Positions 8,016 to 16,976 of a DNA stretch of 64,000 nt are shown here, piece by piece. A program made the translations under genes and the position numbers. Origin of the DNA: JADZAI01 sp964390465 (GTDB lineage Bacteria; Pseudomonadota; Alphaproteobacteria; Micropepsales; Micropepsaceae); assembly GCA_964390465.1 (NCBI GenBank), contig CAYMIJ010000011.1, positions 18,194 through 82,193 of the forward strand, written 5' to 3'. Below the pieces are notes generated by a model, which saw only the letters and a program-made list of their open reading frames with translations, had not been told where the DNA came from and did not search any database. The stretch's first letter is position 1; each line of letters opens with the position of its first letter.

Positions 8016-9197
8016 TCACCCGGTCGCAGACGCTGCCAGCATGTCGTCGCTGGCGTGCGAGGCCAGTGATGGTCTGCCGACAATGAGCGGATCAGCCGTT
8101 CCGATCGTATCGGTGTCGCGATTCTCATATGGCAGGCGGCCCAGCACATAACGCATGGCATTCAGCCGCGCGCGCTTCTTGCAGTCGCTCTTGATCACGA
8201 TCCATGGCGCATCCGAGGTGTCGGTATTCAGGAACATCGCTTCCTTGGCGCGCGTGTAGTCGCCCCAGCGGTCAAGAGAGGCCATGTCGATGGGGCTGAG
8301 CTTCCACTGCTTCAATGGATGCATCTTGCGTTCCTTGAAGCGGCGGCGCTGTTCGTCGCGGCTGACCGAAAACCAGAACTTAAACAGATGAATGCCGCTG
8401 CGCACCAGTTGACGCTCAAACTCAGGGGTCTGCCGCAGGAACTCGTCGTATTCAGGCTGGGTGCAAAAACCCATGACGCGCTCAACACCGGCGCGATTGT
8501 ACCAGGAACGGTCAAACAGCACGATTTCGCCCCGTGTCGGCAGGTGCTCGATATAACGCTGGAAATACCACTGGCCGCGTTCGACCTCGCTGGGCTTTTC
8601 GAGTGCCACCACGCGGGCACCGCGTGGGTTTAGGTGCTCCATAAAACGTTTGATCGCCCCGCCCTTACCGGCAGCGTCGCGCCCTTCGAACAGAATCACC
8701 ACACGCGCGCCGGTTTTTCTCACCCACGCCTGAAGCTTCAGAAGCTCGACCTGTAGCCGGTATTTCTGCTTCTCATACGCTTTGCGCGCCATCAGGTTCT
8801 TGTAGGGGTAAGACCCTGACCGCCAGCCCGGCGCGAGTTCCTGATCCGGATTCGGCACGCCTGACACTTCTGCCGTGCCTTCAGGCGCCCGCAGGAGCTT
8901 CTTGAGCGACCTGCGTTCGTCTGGCGATGCGCCATCCATCAGAGCCTGGATATCAGCAATGACACCCTCTGGCGGCGCACCCAATGCATGACCGTCCAGC
9001 AGTTCGCGCAAAGTTTCGGCCTGAACGATACGGCTGCGTGTTGACGCTCGCGCCACACGCCCCTTCTCCAGTGCCTCCGAACTCAGGTCAGGCGGCGTGT
9101 CACCCGATGCCACCAAACGCGGCTTGCCGGAGGCTGGGCCACGATTCCTGAGTTTGGTGGTTTTTTTCAATCCCAAACGCCGCTCACGTTGCGCCAT
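8016..9197 (-). CDS. ppk2: Polyphosphate kinase 2
   Basis: PPK2 transfers phosphate from inorganic polyphosphate to nucleoside diphosphates or monophosphates (or the reverse) in the cytoplasm. The 393-residue protein has a basic disordered N-terminus (about 1-60), a helical region, and the P-loop core: Walker A FEGRDAAGKGG at about 170-180, then FDRSWYNRAGVE at about 228-239 and the lid helix region (RRRFKERK). Two in-frame ATGs occur upstream (9257, 9245). The start at 9197 is preferred because GGGAGG lies 7 bases upstream and because the predicted -10 element (9234-9229) would leave the upstream ATGs untranscribed. The promoter contains an FNR/FixK box. Confidence 0.92.
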   Translation of the reverse strand: MAQRERRLGLKKTTKLRNRGPASGKPRLVASGDTPPDLSSEALEKGRVARASTRSRIVQAETLRELLDGHALGAPPEGVIADIQALMDGASPDERRSLKKLLRAPEGTAEVSGVPNPDQELAPGWRSGSYPYKNLMARKAYEKQKYRLQVELLKLQAWVRKTGARVVILFEGRDAAGKGGAIKRFMEHLNPRGARVVALEKPSEVERGQWYFQRYIEHLPTRGEIVLFDRSWYNRAGVERVMGFCTQPEYDEFLRQTPEFERQLVRSGIHLFKFWFSVSRDEQRRRFKERKMHPLKQWKLSPIDMASLDRWGDYTRAKEAMFLNTDTSDAPWIVIKSDCKKRARLNAMRYVLGRLPYENRDTDTIGTADPLIVGRPSLASHASDDMLAASATG

Positions 9198-9228
9198 GAT
9201 AATCCCTCCCCATCCCAGATTGCGCAAA

Positions 9229-9274
9229 AGTATATCCTGCGCCTTCATCTCGAGCATGTCTTGATCGAGATCAA
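9229..9274 (-). promoter_or_regulatory. FNR/FixK-type promoter of ppk2
   Basis: Bases 9261-9274 read TTGATCGAGATCAA, a perfect match to the FNR/FixK consensus TTGAT-N4-ATCAA. On the - strand a TATACT -10 element sits at 9234-9229, giving a transcription start near 9222. The box centre is then about 45 bases upstream, close to the class II activation distance of 41.5. This implies low-oxygen or redox control of ppk2 by a Crp/Fnr-family regulator. The box is seen directly; the regulator is not in the window. Confidence 0.7.
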
Positions 9275-10159
9275 GAATAACGACTCTGGGCGATTGTGAA
9301 CATGCGGATGGGCCAGGCCAGAGAATACTTTTCTCGCGGACGGCCTACAGCAGGCTTCCCTGCCTCAGGCAGCGTTTCTGGTCAGGGGAACCACCCCTCA
9401 TAAAGCGCCCGAGCCATGACATGCACATGCGCACGCATGAGGCTTTTCATATGCTGGCACGAACGTGGTCGGTAGATCATTTGGTGGGTCTTTATGCACT
9501 GCAGGACTGACAGAAAGCGGGTTGGTCTGGATCAGGTTCCGTTGCCGTCAGAGCCAAATCGGCAGACTGATCCATGAGGCGCAGCGCAGGCATTTTCAGC
9601 CTTTACCATCGACCTTTACATGCGCTTGTCGTGACGATAGAGAGCCAGCGATCCGGGAGGGTAAATGGCTTGTTTTCGGCCCTAAAGCCTGTTGGTTAAG
9701 AGCTGTCTGTTGGAAGGATCTGCCGAACTCTTTGACATCGAACGAGCCCTCTCCGCCTCACGCTGTAACAAAACCGTGGCAAAATATAAACAAATGAGCA
9801 GAGCTGTGCCTGCTAAGAAACTGCAATAAACATAAGACGAATATGAATATGCCAAATGTTCTGCCTATCTTTCTGCCAATGCCGCCCATGCATATTCAGG
9901 CGCAGATTCGCAAAGAAACAGGCGGATTATTCTGTGATAACACATTTTCTGAGCATATCCCACACACGCTGAAGCTTGGTCATGGCGCGGTGTGCATGAG
10001 TAACGCGCTGTGTTACGCGGAGAGCACTGTTCCTTGCATGGTGCCGCCGCTGCGAGAAGCAATGAGCTTACCAATGTATCCTGGCTGCATGACGCAGTCG
10101 GCACGAAATGTGGAACCTTTCAGATCGGCCACGTCTGAGAGCGTCCCATACAATCCTCA
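9275..10159. other. Gene-free 0.9-kb region before the glycan locus
   Basis: No convincing gene is visible. Two short + strand frames (9465-9797 and 9843-10163) have unusual composition, many Cys and Pro residues, no Shine-Dalgarno sequence and no recognisable motif. The 9740-9860 section is AT-richer, with a possible TATAAA -10 at 9785-9790 that could start a long leader for the operon beginning at 10160; I see no good -35. No JUMPstart/ops-like element was found. Confidence 0.5.
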
Positions 10160-11509
10160 ATGATGGGTCAGAATGACATGACGAGTCAGACATCGCAGTC
10201 GTTGCTGCGCAAGATCTCAGATCGCACCGCCACAATCGGCGTGGTGGGTATGGGTTATGTCGGGCTGCCTTTGGCAGTGGCGGCGTGGCGGGCAGGGTTC
10301 AGGGTGGTTGGCTTCGATGTTGACCCCTCAAAGATATCTGCGTTGATGGAGGGTAAAAGCTATATTGGCCGGGTCAGCGATGACCTGATCAGTGAGATGC
10401 TGGCAAGCGGGCGCTTTTCAGTCACCCTGTCATTTGATGATGCACAGATCTGTGACGTCATCACGATTTGCGTCCCCACCCCACTAAACAAACATCGCGA
10501 ACCTGACCTCTCTTTCGTCCTGGATACCACCAGGCAGCTGGCTAAAACCCTGAGGCAGGGTCAGTTGATCACATTGGAGTCAACCACCTATCCTGGCACG
10601 ACGCGTAGTGAGATGCGTCCGATTCTGGAGGCAACTGGGATGAAGTCAGGAGTGGACTTCTTCCTTGCGTTTTCGCCCGAGCGTGAAGATCCCGGCAATC
10701 CAAACTACCACACTGCCACCATTCCAAAGGTTGTCGGTGGTGATGGCGAGGATGCAAGCAAAGTAGCCGAGGCATTCTACAGCCATGTAGTCGCAAAGGT
10801 TGTTCCGGTTTCAAGCTGCGAAGTGGCTGAGGCTGTCAAGCTGACAGAAAATATTTTCCGCTCAGTCAATATCGCGCTCGTCAACGAATTGAAGGTGATC
10901 TACGACCGGATGGGCATCAATGTCTGGGAAGTCATTGACGCAGCCAAAACCAAGCCATTCGGCTATATGCCCTTTTATCCAGGCCCAGGCCTGGGGGGAC
11001 ATTGTATCCCTATCGACCCTTTCTATCTGACGTGGAAGGCTCGTGAATATGGGGTGCCAACCCGCTTCATTGAGCTGGCAGGCGAAATCAACACTCAGGC
11101 ACCCTATTTCGTGATCGAAAAACTGGTGAGTGCATTAAGCCAGCATAAGAAAAAGGCGATAAATGGCGCGCGCATTCTTATGCTTGGCATTGCCTACAAA
11201 AAGAACGTGGAAGACACACGCGAAAGTCCTTCGTTCGTTTTATTGGAGGAACTTGAAACGCGTGGGGCAAAAGTGGATTTTTACGATCCCTTCGTGCCTG
11301 TCATTCCGCATATGCGTGAACACGCAAGCATGGCCGGGCGACGATCCGTTACTTTCGATCCATCCGCTTTTGGGGAGTACGACGCAGTTTTGGTCTGCAC
11401 AGATCACGATAATGTTGATTACGCGGCGATCGCAAAGGCATGCGACCTCGTGATTGATACCCGCAATGCCATGCGTTCATTCACACACGATGGCGTAGTT
11501 CGGGCCTGA
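10160..11509 (+). CDS. UDP-sugar 6-dehydrogenase (WbpA/WecC-type)
   Basis: NAD-dependent enzyme that oxidises C6 of a UDP-hexose or UDP-N-acetylhexosamine to the uronic acid. The 449-residue protein shows the N-terminal Rossmann motif GVVGMGYVGLPLA (about 24-36), the FSPEREDPGN signature and the catalytic cysteine in GGHCIPIDPFYL (Cys282). The C-terminal UDP-binding domain follows (ILMLGIAYKKNVEDTRESPS). The motifs match the WbpA/WecC/TviB group, which uses UDP-N-acetylated sugars, better than plain UDP-glucose dehydrogenase. With the downstream aminotransferase and oxidoreductase, a UDP-GlcNAcA or diaminouronate route is plausible. It is the first gene of the glycan operon; the ATG at 10160 has a weak ribosome site. 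Confidence 0.88.
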   Translation: MMGQNDMTSQTSQSLLRKISDRTATIGVVGMGYVGLPLAVAAWRAGFRVVGFDVDPSKISALMEGKSYIGRVSDDLISEMLASGRFSVTLSFDDAQICDVITICVPTPLNKHREPDLSFVLDTTRQLAKTLRQGQLITLESTTYPGTTRSEMRPILEATGMKSGVDFFLAFSPEREDPGNPNYHTATIPKVVGGDGEDASKVAEAFYSHVVAKVVPVSSCEVAEAVKLTENIFRSVNIALVNELKVIYDRMGINVWEVIDAAKTKPFGYMPFYPGPGLGGHCIPIDPFYLTWKAREYGVPTRFIELAGEINTQAPYFVIEKLVSALSQHKKKAINGARILMLGIAYKKNVEDTRESPSFVLLEELETRGAKVDFYDPFVPVIPHMREHASMAGRRSVTFDPSAFGEYDAVLVCTDHDNVDYAAIAKACDLVIDTRNAMRSFTHDGVVRA

Positions 11510-11513
11510 TCAA

Positions 11514-12782
11514 ATGCGTGTCTGGCTGGTGCAGGTAGGCGAAGAATTGCCCATCGACCCCGGTGCGCCGCGTATGTGGCGCACCTGCCTCGTGGCACAG
11601 CAGCTTGCTGCGCGCGGACATGAGGTGACCTACTGGAGCGGCAGCTTCAATCACCAGCAGAAATTGCAACGCACCACGCAAAACCTTCTGATGGATGGCC
11701 CAGGCTATCACTTTCAGATGCTGTATGGCCGACCCTATGGGAGCAATATATCCATTGCTCGCATTCTGAGCCACCTCGACAACGCCAGGGCATTTCGCCG
11801 TGTGGTGGGGCAACACCCAAGGCCGGATGTCATTTTATGCGGGTTTCCACTCATAGAGCTTGCTGCAGCGGTGTCTGATTTCGCAGTGCGCGAGTCCATT
11901 CCTTACGCGCTTGATGGACGCGACATGTGGCCAGAAATTTTCCGTAACCATATCCCCAAACTCGTTCGCCCGCTGGCTACCCCCCTTCTGGCGAAGTGGG
12001 AAAAGATGCGCCAACGCACTTTTGAAAAAGCGGATGCCATTACCGGGCTTTCTGATTCCTTCGTAAACTGGGGCCTCAACATTGCCGGGCGCGCGCCCGG
12101 CCCGCTTGATCGCAGCTTCCATCTCGCAATTTCTGCCACTGATGTTCCAGCGCCTCAAATTGCGGAAGCAGAAACAAAATGGCAGGCGCTGCTTGGCCCT
12201 GTTGATCCACAGGTGCTGACCATCTGTTTTGCAGGAACGATGACCAATCGGGGAGATTTCGACACGATTCTTGACGCGATTATTGCACTGCCGGAATCTC
12301 TCCAGAATCGGGTGCGCCTTGTCTTATGCGGCGACGGTGACGCTCGTGAACGACTGGCTCATCGCGCTGCACGATATTCGGGACTGCACGTCCCCGGGTG
12401 GCAGAATGCTGCCAGCCTAAGGGCGCTGATGCGCCGGTCTGATGCAGGCCTCCTGCCCTACCCCAATACCGTTGATTTCCTGGCATCATACCCAAACAAG
12501 GTGGGCGAATATCTTGCATCGGGCCTGCCGATCATCACCGGGTTGGGAGGCATAACCCGCAGCCTACTGGATGAATGCGGGACCCTGCTGGCTTATGAGC
12601 ATAGAAATGCCAAATCGCTCAGTGAAGCACTCGCACGATGGCTGAACGATCTGCCCAGCCTGCGCGCCCGGAAAACTTCGGCGCGCTCTGCGTTTGAGAA
12701 CCATTTCAACCCAGAGACGATTTACCCAGCATTTGCCGATTGGATAGAATCGCTGAGCAAGGTGACGGCTCATGCAAAATGA
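11514..12782 (+). CDS. GT4-family glycosyltransferase (WbuB-like)
   Basis: Transfers a sugar from a nucleotide donor to a lipid-linked acceptor at the cytoplasmic face of the inner membrane. The 422-residue GT-B protein starts MRVWLVQVGEELPID and has an acceptor half to about 190. The donor half has ICFAGTMTNRGDFDTI, then LCGDGDARERL, HVPGWQ and the nucleotide-binding stretch SYPNKVGEYLASGLP, whose Glu is expected to contact the donor. The ELPIDPGAPRMWRTCLVAQQLAARGHEVTYW-like N-terminus is typical of WbuB-type enzymes. Apart from the phosphoglycosyl transferase this is the only glycosyltransferase in the locus. It overlaps the next gene by 11 bases. Confidence 0.85.
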   Translation: MRVWLVQVGEELPIDPGAPRMWRTCLVAQQLAARGHEVTYWSGSFNHQQKLQRTTQNLLMDGPGYHFQMLYGRPYGSNISIARILSHLDNARAFRRVVGQHPRPDVILCGFPLIELAAAVSDFAVRESIPYALDGRDMWPEIFRNHIPKLVRPLATPLLAKWEKMRQRTFEKADAITGLSDSFVNWGLNIAGRAPGPLDRSFHLAISATDVPAPQIAEAETKWQALLGPVDPQVLTICFAGTMTNRGDFDTILDAIIALPESLQNRVRLVLCGDGDARERLAHRAARYSGLHVPGWQNAASLRALMRRSDAGLLPYPNTVDFLASYPNKVGEYLASGLPIITGLGGITRSLLDECGTLLAYEHRNAKSLSEALARWLNDLPSLRARKTSARSAFENHFNPETIYPAFADWIESLSKVTAHAK

Positions 12783-13575
12783 TGCCGTGTGCGACCAGCG
12801 CCTGCGGGACATAACAGAAAAAAGCGGGGAGCTGGTTTCACAGGAACAGTACCAGCGCATTCTTGACCGATATATATGGTCAACGGGCTTCTGTACAAAG
12901 GCGGACGTGCTTGAAATCGCCTGTGGCACTGGTCAGGGGGTCTCGCTACTCAGGCCGACGGCAAACTCACTCACGCTGCTTGACGCAAGTGCCGGTAACG
13001 TCGCTGACCTCAAAGCCGAGTTTGGCGAAGAAGTTCAGGTCCATCATGGCTCGGCAGAACAGCTGCCATATGCCGAGCGCAGTTTTGACGCCGTCTTGAT
13101 GCTCGAGTGCCTCTACTTTTTTGATGACCCAGCCAAGGCGCTGGCAGAAGCACGGCGTGTTCTGAAGCCGGAAGGTGTGTTGCTCGTCGCGGTCAACAAC
13201 AAGGACATTTATGATTTCACGCCTCATCCGATGGGACGGATCTATTTTGGCGTTCCTGACCTGCACACGATGCTCCAGCGCGCGGGTTTCACGTCCAGGG
13301 TTTTCGGCAACTGCCCGATAAAAACCGGAACTGGGTCAGGGATTACGCGGGCAATAAAATATGCCGTCACGTCGTTGGGGATTTTTCCACAAAACCCAAA
13401 GATCAAGCGCCTGCTCAAGCGCCTGTTTCTTGGCCGGCTTATCGCAATGCCGCATCGTCTGCCGGCCGGCGAATATGCCCCACCGCGGATTGAAGAGCTT
13501 CCCTCAAGCCGCATCAATACAGATTATAAGATTCTGTTCGCTGAATGCCGCCTGGCTAATGGGGCTTCTTCGTGA
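12772..13575 (+). CDS. Class I SAM-dependent methyltransferase
   Basis: The 267-residue protein has SAM motif I VLEIACGTGQGVSLL (about 46-60), an acidic post-I region (LLDASAGNV), motif II-like FDAVLMLECLYFF and motif III-like RVLKPEGVLLVAVNN. This is the ubiquinone/menaquinone-type methyltransferase fold. In this operon it probably O- or N-methylates the sugar or lipid-linked glycan; the acceptor cannot be read from sequence. The C-terminal region (from about 195) is basic and may contact membrane or acceptor. Its start overlaps the glycosyltransferase by 11 bases and its TGA overlaps the following ATG by 1 base (TGATG), so translation is coupled. Confidence 0.85.
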   Translation: MQNDAVCDQRLRDITEKSGELVSQEQYQRILDRYIWSTGFCTKADVLEIACGTGQGVSLLRPTANSLTLLDASAGNVADLKAEFGEEVQVHHGSAEQLPYAERSFDAVLMLECLYFFDDPAKALAEARRVLKPEGVLLVAVNNKDIYDFTPHPMGRIYFGVPDLHTMLQRAGFTSRVFGNCPIKTGTGSGITRAIKYAVTSLGIFPQNPKIKRLLKRLFLGRLIAMPHRLPAGEYAPPRIEELPSSRINTDYKILFAECRLANGASS

Positions 13576-14783
13576 TGCGCGCCGAACCTATTCTTCCTGC
13601 AAGCATGCATGATGAAGCCATCAAGGCAATGTTACAGGGGACTTCGGACAATACGTTCTGGACATTCCGCGGACGCGGCGCATTGGCCGCGTTATTGAAA
13701 CGGCTGGGCCTTAAGCCCGGTGCTCGGGTTGGCCTCCAGGCATTTACATGCAGTGCTGTCCCTGAAGGTATTCTGGCTGCTGGGGCTCAACCCGTCTATG
13801 TTGATATTGACCCAACTCGGCTCACGATGGACCCGCAGAAGGCTCGCGCAGTTGCAGGCAGCCTCGACGCGATCGTCGTGCAGCACAGTTACGGCATTAT
13901 GGCTGACATGGGTGCGCTGAGCGAAATCGCGAACAATGCTGGCATCCCGCTTATCGAGGATTGCTGTCATACATATCTTTCCAGAACCAGAGACGGGGCG
14001 CGGGCGGGCAGTATTGGTGATGCTGCCTTTTATTCGCTCGAATGGGGCAAACCGTTGGTATGTGGCATCGGTGGGATTGGCACGATCAATCGAGCTGAAC
14101 GCTTTGGTTTGAGGCAGCCTAAGTTTGTTACGCCTGGCCTGCGCGCACGACTCCAGATCGAAGCACAATATCTTGCCTACAGGGTTCTCTACTCGCCGGC
14201 GCTGTATTGGCCCGTCAAACGCTGCTTTCATGCCTTGTCACGGCTAGGCGTGGGTCGCAGCAACTACACCCTGCAGGACATCCCAGCTGCTGACGTAAAT
14301 GCCCTGGAGCCCACTACTGTATCGGAAGAATTCGGCTGGAGCGCTGCACCGTCAGTGCGCAGGCGCGCCACAACAGGTGCCAATATGGTTGCGCGGGGGG
14401 CTGCCCATAGTCAGGCGCTTGCTGAAATCTACGCGCGAACACTGCCTTCATTTGTCCAGCTTTCCGGGCTTAGGCTTAAAGATGATGTGCTGGTGCGTTT
14501 CCCGCTTCTCGTCGATGAGAAGGATGCAGTCCTTGCATTCGCTGAGCGCAACCGGATCGAAGCGAGTGAGTGGTATCGAACGCCAGTGCACCCTTATCCA
14601 GCGCACGCTGCCGCTGTTGTCCGTTACGAAGCCGGGATGTGCCCCGAAGCAGAATCAATGGGCAAAAGGATCATCACGCTGCCGCTAAATATGCGGACAA
14701 CGCCAGCGCAGGCCCGTACAATCGCTGCCGCTCTCAACCGGTTTTTCTCAGATCAACATAAGCTAAGGTCAGATAATGTTTGA
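13575..14783 (+). CDS. Divergent DegT/DnrJ/EryC1-family aminotransferase
   Basis: PLP enzyme of the sugar aminotransferase fold, 402 residues. Visible features are LGLKPGARVGLQAFTCSAVPEGILAAG-like strand-helix content, the DIDPTRLTMDP strand, IEDCCHTYLS (cofactor-binding Asp) and a candidate Schiff-base lysine K159 in YSLEWGKPLVCG. That last motif differs from the usual SFxxxK(x)LGxGEGG, with no acidic Gly-Glu-Gly-Gly tail, so substrate or chemistry may be unusual. The ATG at 13575 shares a base with the previous stop; a GTG three bases earlier is possible. It overlaps the next aminotransferase gene by 8 bases. Two non-identical DegT enzymes in tandem suggest two amino sugars, or one aminotransferase with an altered role. 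Confidence 0.75.
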   Translation: MRAEPILPASMHDEAIKAMLQGTSDNTFWTFRGRGALAALLKRLGLKPGARVGLQAFTCSAVPEGILAAGAQPVYVDIDPTRLTMDPQKARAVAGSLDAIVVQHSYGIMADMGALSEIANNAGIPLIEDCCHTYLSRTRDGARAGSIGDAAFYSLEWGKPLVCGIGGIGTINRAERFGLRQPKFVTPGLRARLQIEAQYLAYRVLYSPALYWPVKRCFHALSRLGVGRSNYTLQDIPAADVNALEPTTVSEEFGWSAAPSVRRRATTGANMVARGAAHSQALAEIYARTLPSFVQLSGLRLKDDVLVRFPLLVDEKDAVLAFAERNRIEASEWYRTPVHPYPAHAAAVVRYEAGMCPEAESMGKRIITLPLNMRTTPAQARTIAAALNRFFSDQHKLRSDNV

Positions 14784-15915
14784 CGTTAAAGTTCCTTTTT
14801 TTGACTGGGCTGGCTTCTTTGGTGAGCGCAAAGATGAATTCGCCCGCATCATGATCGACACCGCATCTCGCGGGGGATTTATCCTGCAAAAGGATGTCGA
14901 GGAATTCGAAAACAATCTCGCTGAGTTCATCGGCGTCAAGCATGTCATTGGTGTCGCCGACGGAACCAACGCGATCCTGCTGGGGTTGCGCGCTTCTGGC
15001 TTGCAGCCGGGCGATGAAATCATTGTTCCGTCTCACAGTTTCATTGCAGCGATCCAGTCCATCCATTTTGCGGGTGGCATCCCCGTTCCTGTTGAGCTTG
15101 CCGAACATGACTGGCTGGTTGACCCGGCAGCGATCGAGGCTGCCATCACACCGCGCACCAGGGCCATCATGCCAGTTCACGTCAATGGCCGCGTTTGCCA
15201 GATGGACAAGATCATGGAGATCGCACAGCGCCACGGGCTTGCCGTTTTCGAAGACAGTGCGCAGGCTGCAGGCGCGAAGCTGAACAATATTGGCGCGGGA
15301 TGTTGGGGCCAGTGGGGAACGTACAGCTTTTACCCTTCCAAAACACTTGGATGCTTTGGCGATGCAGGTGCGCTGGTGACAAATGACGATGCCATCGCCG
15401 AAAAAGTGCGTGCCATGCGAAATCACGGCGCAAATCGGGAAAAAAACATCCCACTGAATGTAAATGTGTGGGGCACAAATTGCCGCCTCGATAATATCCA
15501 TGCGGCGATCCTCAACTACAAGCTAACTTACTATGGGGAGGCGATCTCACGCCGCAGGGCAATCGCAGCGTGCTACGACGCCGCCTTCAAAAACATTGCC
15601 GCAATGCGGCTTCCCCCAGCGCCTTCAGATGGCGCGTATTTCGACATCTACCAGAACTACGAGCTTTGCGTAGAATCTCGGGCACAGCGCGATGCCTTGC
15701 GGAAATACCTTTCTGAGCACCATGTGGGCACAATCATTCAGTGGGGTGGATTTGGGGTTCACCAGCTTTCGGGTCTAGGGTTTACGCAGCACTGCCCCAA
15801 GACGGACCTGTTTTTCGAGACATCATTGCTTTTGCCGATGAACCATATCCTGACGCAGGCGCAGGTTGATCATGTAATCGCTGTCGTTCAAGGTTTCTTC
15901 GAGCGGACAGCGTAA
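14776..15915 (+). CDS. DegT/DnrJ/EryC1 sugar aminotransferase (WbpE-like)
   Basis: PLP-dependent transamination of a keto-sugar nucleotide. The 379-residue protein carries the classic landmarks: GVADGTNAILLGLRA (phosphate-binding turn), PGDEIIVPSHSFIA, FEDSAQAAGA (cofactor Asp), and SFYPSKTLGCFGDAGAL with Schiff-base lysine K189. The GDAG form of that motif resembles WbpE/WlbC, which make UDP-2-acetamido-3-amino-glucuronate from the 3-keto sugar. The WbpA-like dehydrogenase upstream and the Gfo/Idh/MocA oxidoreductase at 18.7 kb would supply that substrate. An N-acetyltransferase (WbpD) is not seen. The exact sugar is inference. Confidence 0.87.
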   Translation: MFDVKVPFFDWAGFFGERKDEFARIMIDTASRGGFILQKDVEEFENNLAEFIGVKHVIGVADGTNAILLGLRASGLQPGDEIIVPSHSFIAAIQSIHFAGGIPVPVELAEHDWLVDPAAIEAAITPRTRAIMPVHVNGRVCQMDKIMEIAQRHGLAVFEDSAQAAGAKLNNIGAGCWGQWGTYSFYPSKTLGCFGDAGALVTNDDAIAEKVRAMRNHGANREKNIPLNVNVWGTNCRLDNIHAAILNYKLTYYGEAISRRRAIAACYDAAFKNIAAMRLPPAPSDGAYFDIYQNYELCVESRAQRDALRKYLSEHHVGTIIQWGGFGVHQLSGLGFTQHCPKTDLFFETSLLLPMNHILTQAQVDHVIAVVQGFFERTA

Positions 15916-15926
15916 GGACAACAGAT

Positions 15927-16976
15927 ATGATTTATGATCTGGGATCGCTGGCCGACCCCCAGCAACACAATGCGCCGCTTGATCTGGCCAATCACCCGAC
16001 AGATTGGCTTATCAATGCCCTGCACATGATGCTGCGCATACGATTTGCTGAGGAAGCGGTAGCCGAACTCATTTATTCTGGCCATGCCAAGTGCCCTTGC
16101 CATCTTGGGATCGGCCAGGAAGCCGTTGCGGTGGGCGTGTCAGCTCATCTGACCGCGTCTGATCGCATATTTGGCGGCCATCGCAGCCACGCACACTATC
16201 TCGCGCTTGGTGCTGGCCTGGATGAAATGATGGCGGAAATTCTTGGCAAGGCCACTGGCTCATCGCAGGGGATGGGCGGCTCCATGCACCTTTACGCGCC
16301 CGACAACGGCTTTCACGGATCAGTCCCTATCGTTGGCGCGACCATTCCAATTGCCGCTGGCGCCGCGCTGGCAGCCAAGATGGATGGGGCCGGTAGCGTG
16401 GCAGTATGTTATTTTGGCGATGGTGCCTGCGAAGAAGGTGTTCTTCACGAAACCCTCAACATGGCTGCGGTGCTCAAACTTCCCTGCCTGTTCGTTGTCG
16501 AGAACAATCTGTATTCAAGCCACCTCGATATCGGGTTGCGTCAGCCGGCAAACAGCGTGGCCAGGTTCGCAGAAGCCAATCGCATTTCGCACCGCGTTGT
16601 CGATGGGAACGATGTTGTGTCGGTTGCCAGCGCCGCCGGAGTTCTGATTGAAGCGGCTCGCAGGGGTGAAGGCCCTGGGTTTATTGAAGCTGTGACTTTT
16701 CGCTGGCGTGGGCATGTAGGCCCGAATGAGGACATTGATGTTGGCGTGCAGCGTGCCCCCGAAGTCCTTGCTGCCTGGAAAAGCCGTGACCCTGTGCGGC
16801 GGCTGTGCGAGGCTCTTGTTGCCCAGCGCAGTGTTGATGCCTCTGCTTTCACCGAACTGGAGAGAACCGTTCGTGATGAGGTCAGTCTGTCAGTCGCGAA
16901 AGCGCATGCAGCGCCCTATCCACCGGAATCGGCACTGCTCGATCTAGTATATGCACCGGAAAGTGGGCGCGCATGA
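15927..16976 (+). CDS. Thiamine-diphosphate dehydrogenase E1 alpha subunit-like
   Basis: Cytoplasmic alpha subunit of the 2-oxoacid/acetoin dehydrogenase E1 family, 349 residues. It shows RIRFAEEAV, GHAKCPCHLGIGQEAVAVG, GSMHLYAPDNGFHGS and the ThDP/Mg motif GDGACEEG (from G164) ending in ENN (about 192-194). The phosphorylation-loop region is present. Relatives oxidatively decarboxylate pyruvate or acetoin with an E2 lipoyl protein, but no E2 or E3 is near. Its place inside a glycan operon, 11 bases after an aminotransferase and overlapping the beta subunit by 4 bases (ATGA), suggests it makes a building block or two-carbon modification for the glycan. That role is inference. Confidence 0.83.
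   Translation: MIYDLGSLADPQQHNAPLDLANHPTDWLINALHMMLRIRFAEEAVAELIYSGHAKCPCHLGIGQEAVAVGVSAHLTASDRIFGGHRSHAHYLALGAGLDEMMAEILGKATGSSQGMGGSMHLYAPDNGFHGSVPIVGATIPIAAGAALAAKMDGAGSVAVCYFGDGACEEGVLHETLNMAAVLKLPCLFVVENNLYSSHLDIGLRQPANSVARFAEANRISHRVVDGNDVVSVASAAGVLIEAARRGEGPGFIEAVTFRWRGHVGPNEDIDVGVQRAPEVLAAWKSRDPVRRLCEALVAQRSVDASAFTELERTVRDEVSLSVAKAHAAPYPPESALLDLVYAPESGRA

Noticed and set aside
9465..9797. 110-codon open frame upstream of the glycan locus
   Set aside because: No ribosome site, unusual Cys/Trp/Arg-rich composition, no motif; probably chance.
9843..10163. 106-codon frame running into the first glycan gene
   Set aside because: Composition rich in Met, Pro and Cys without any pattern, no Shine-Dalgarno sequence; could be a leader but cannot be supported.
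12083..12106. GC-rich palindrome inside the GT4 gene
   Set aside because: Lies in coding sequence and is explained by Gly/Arg/Pro codons.
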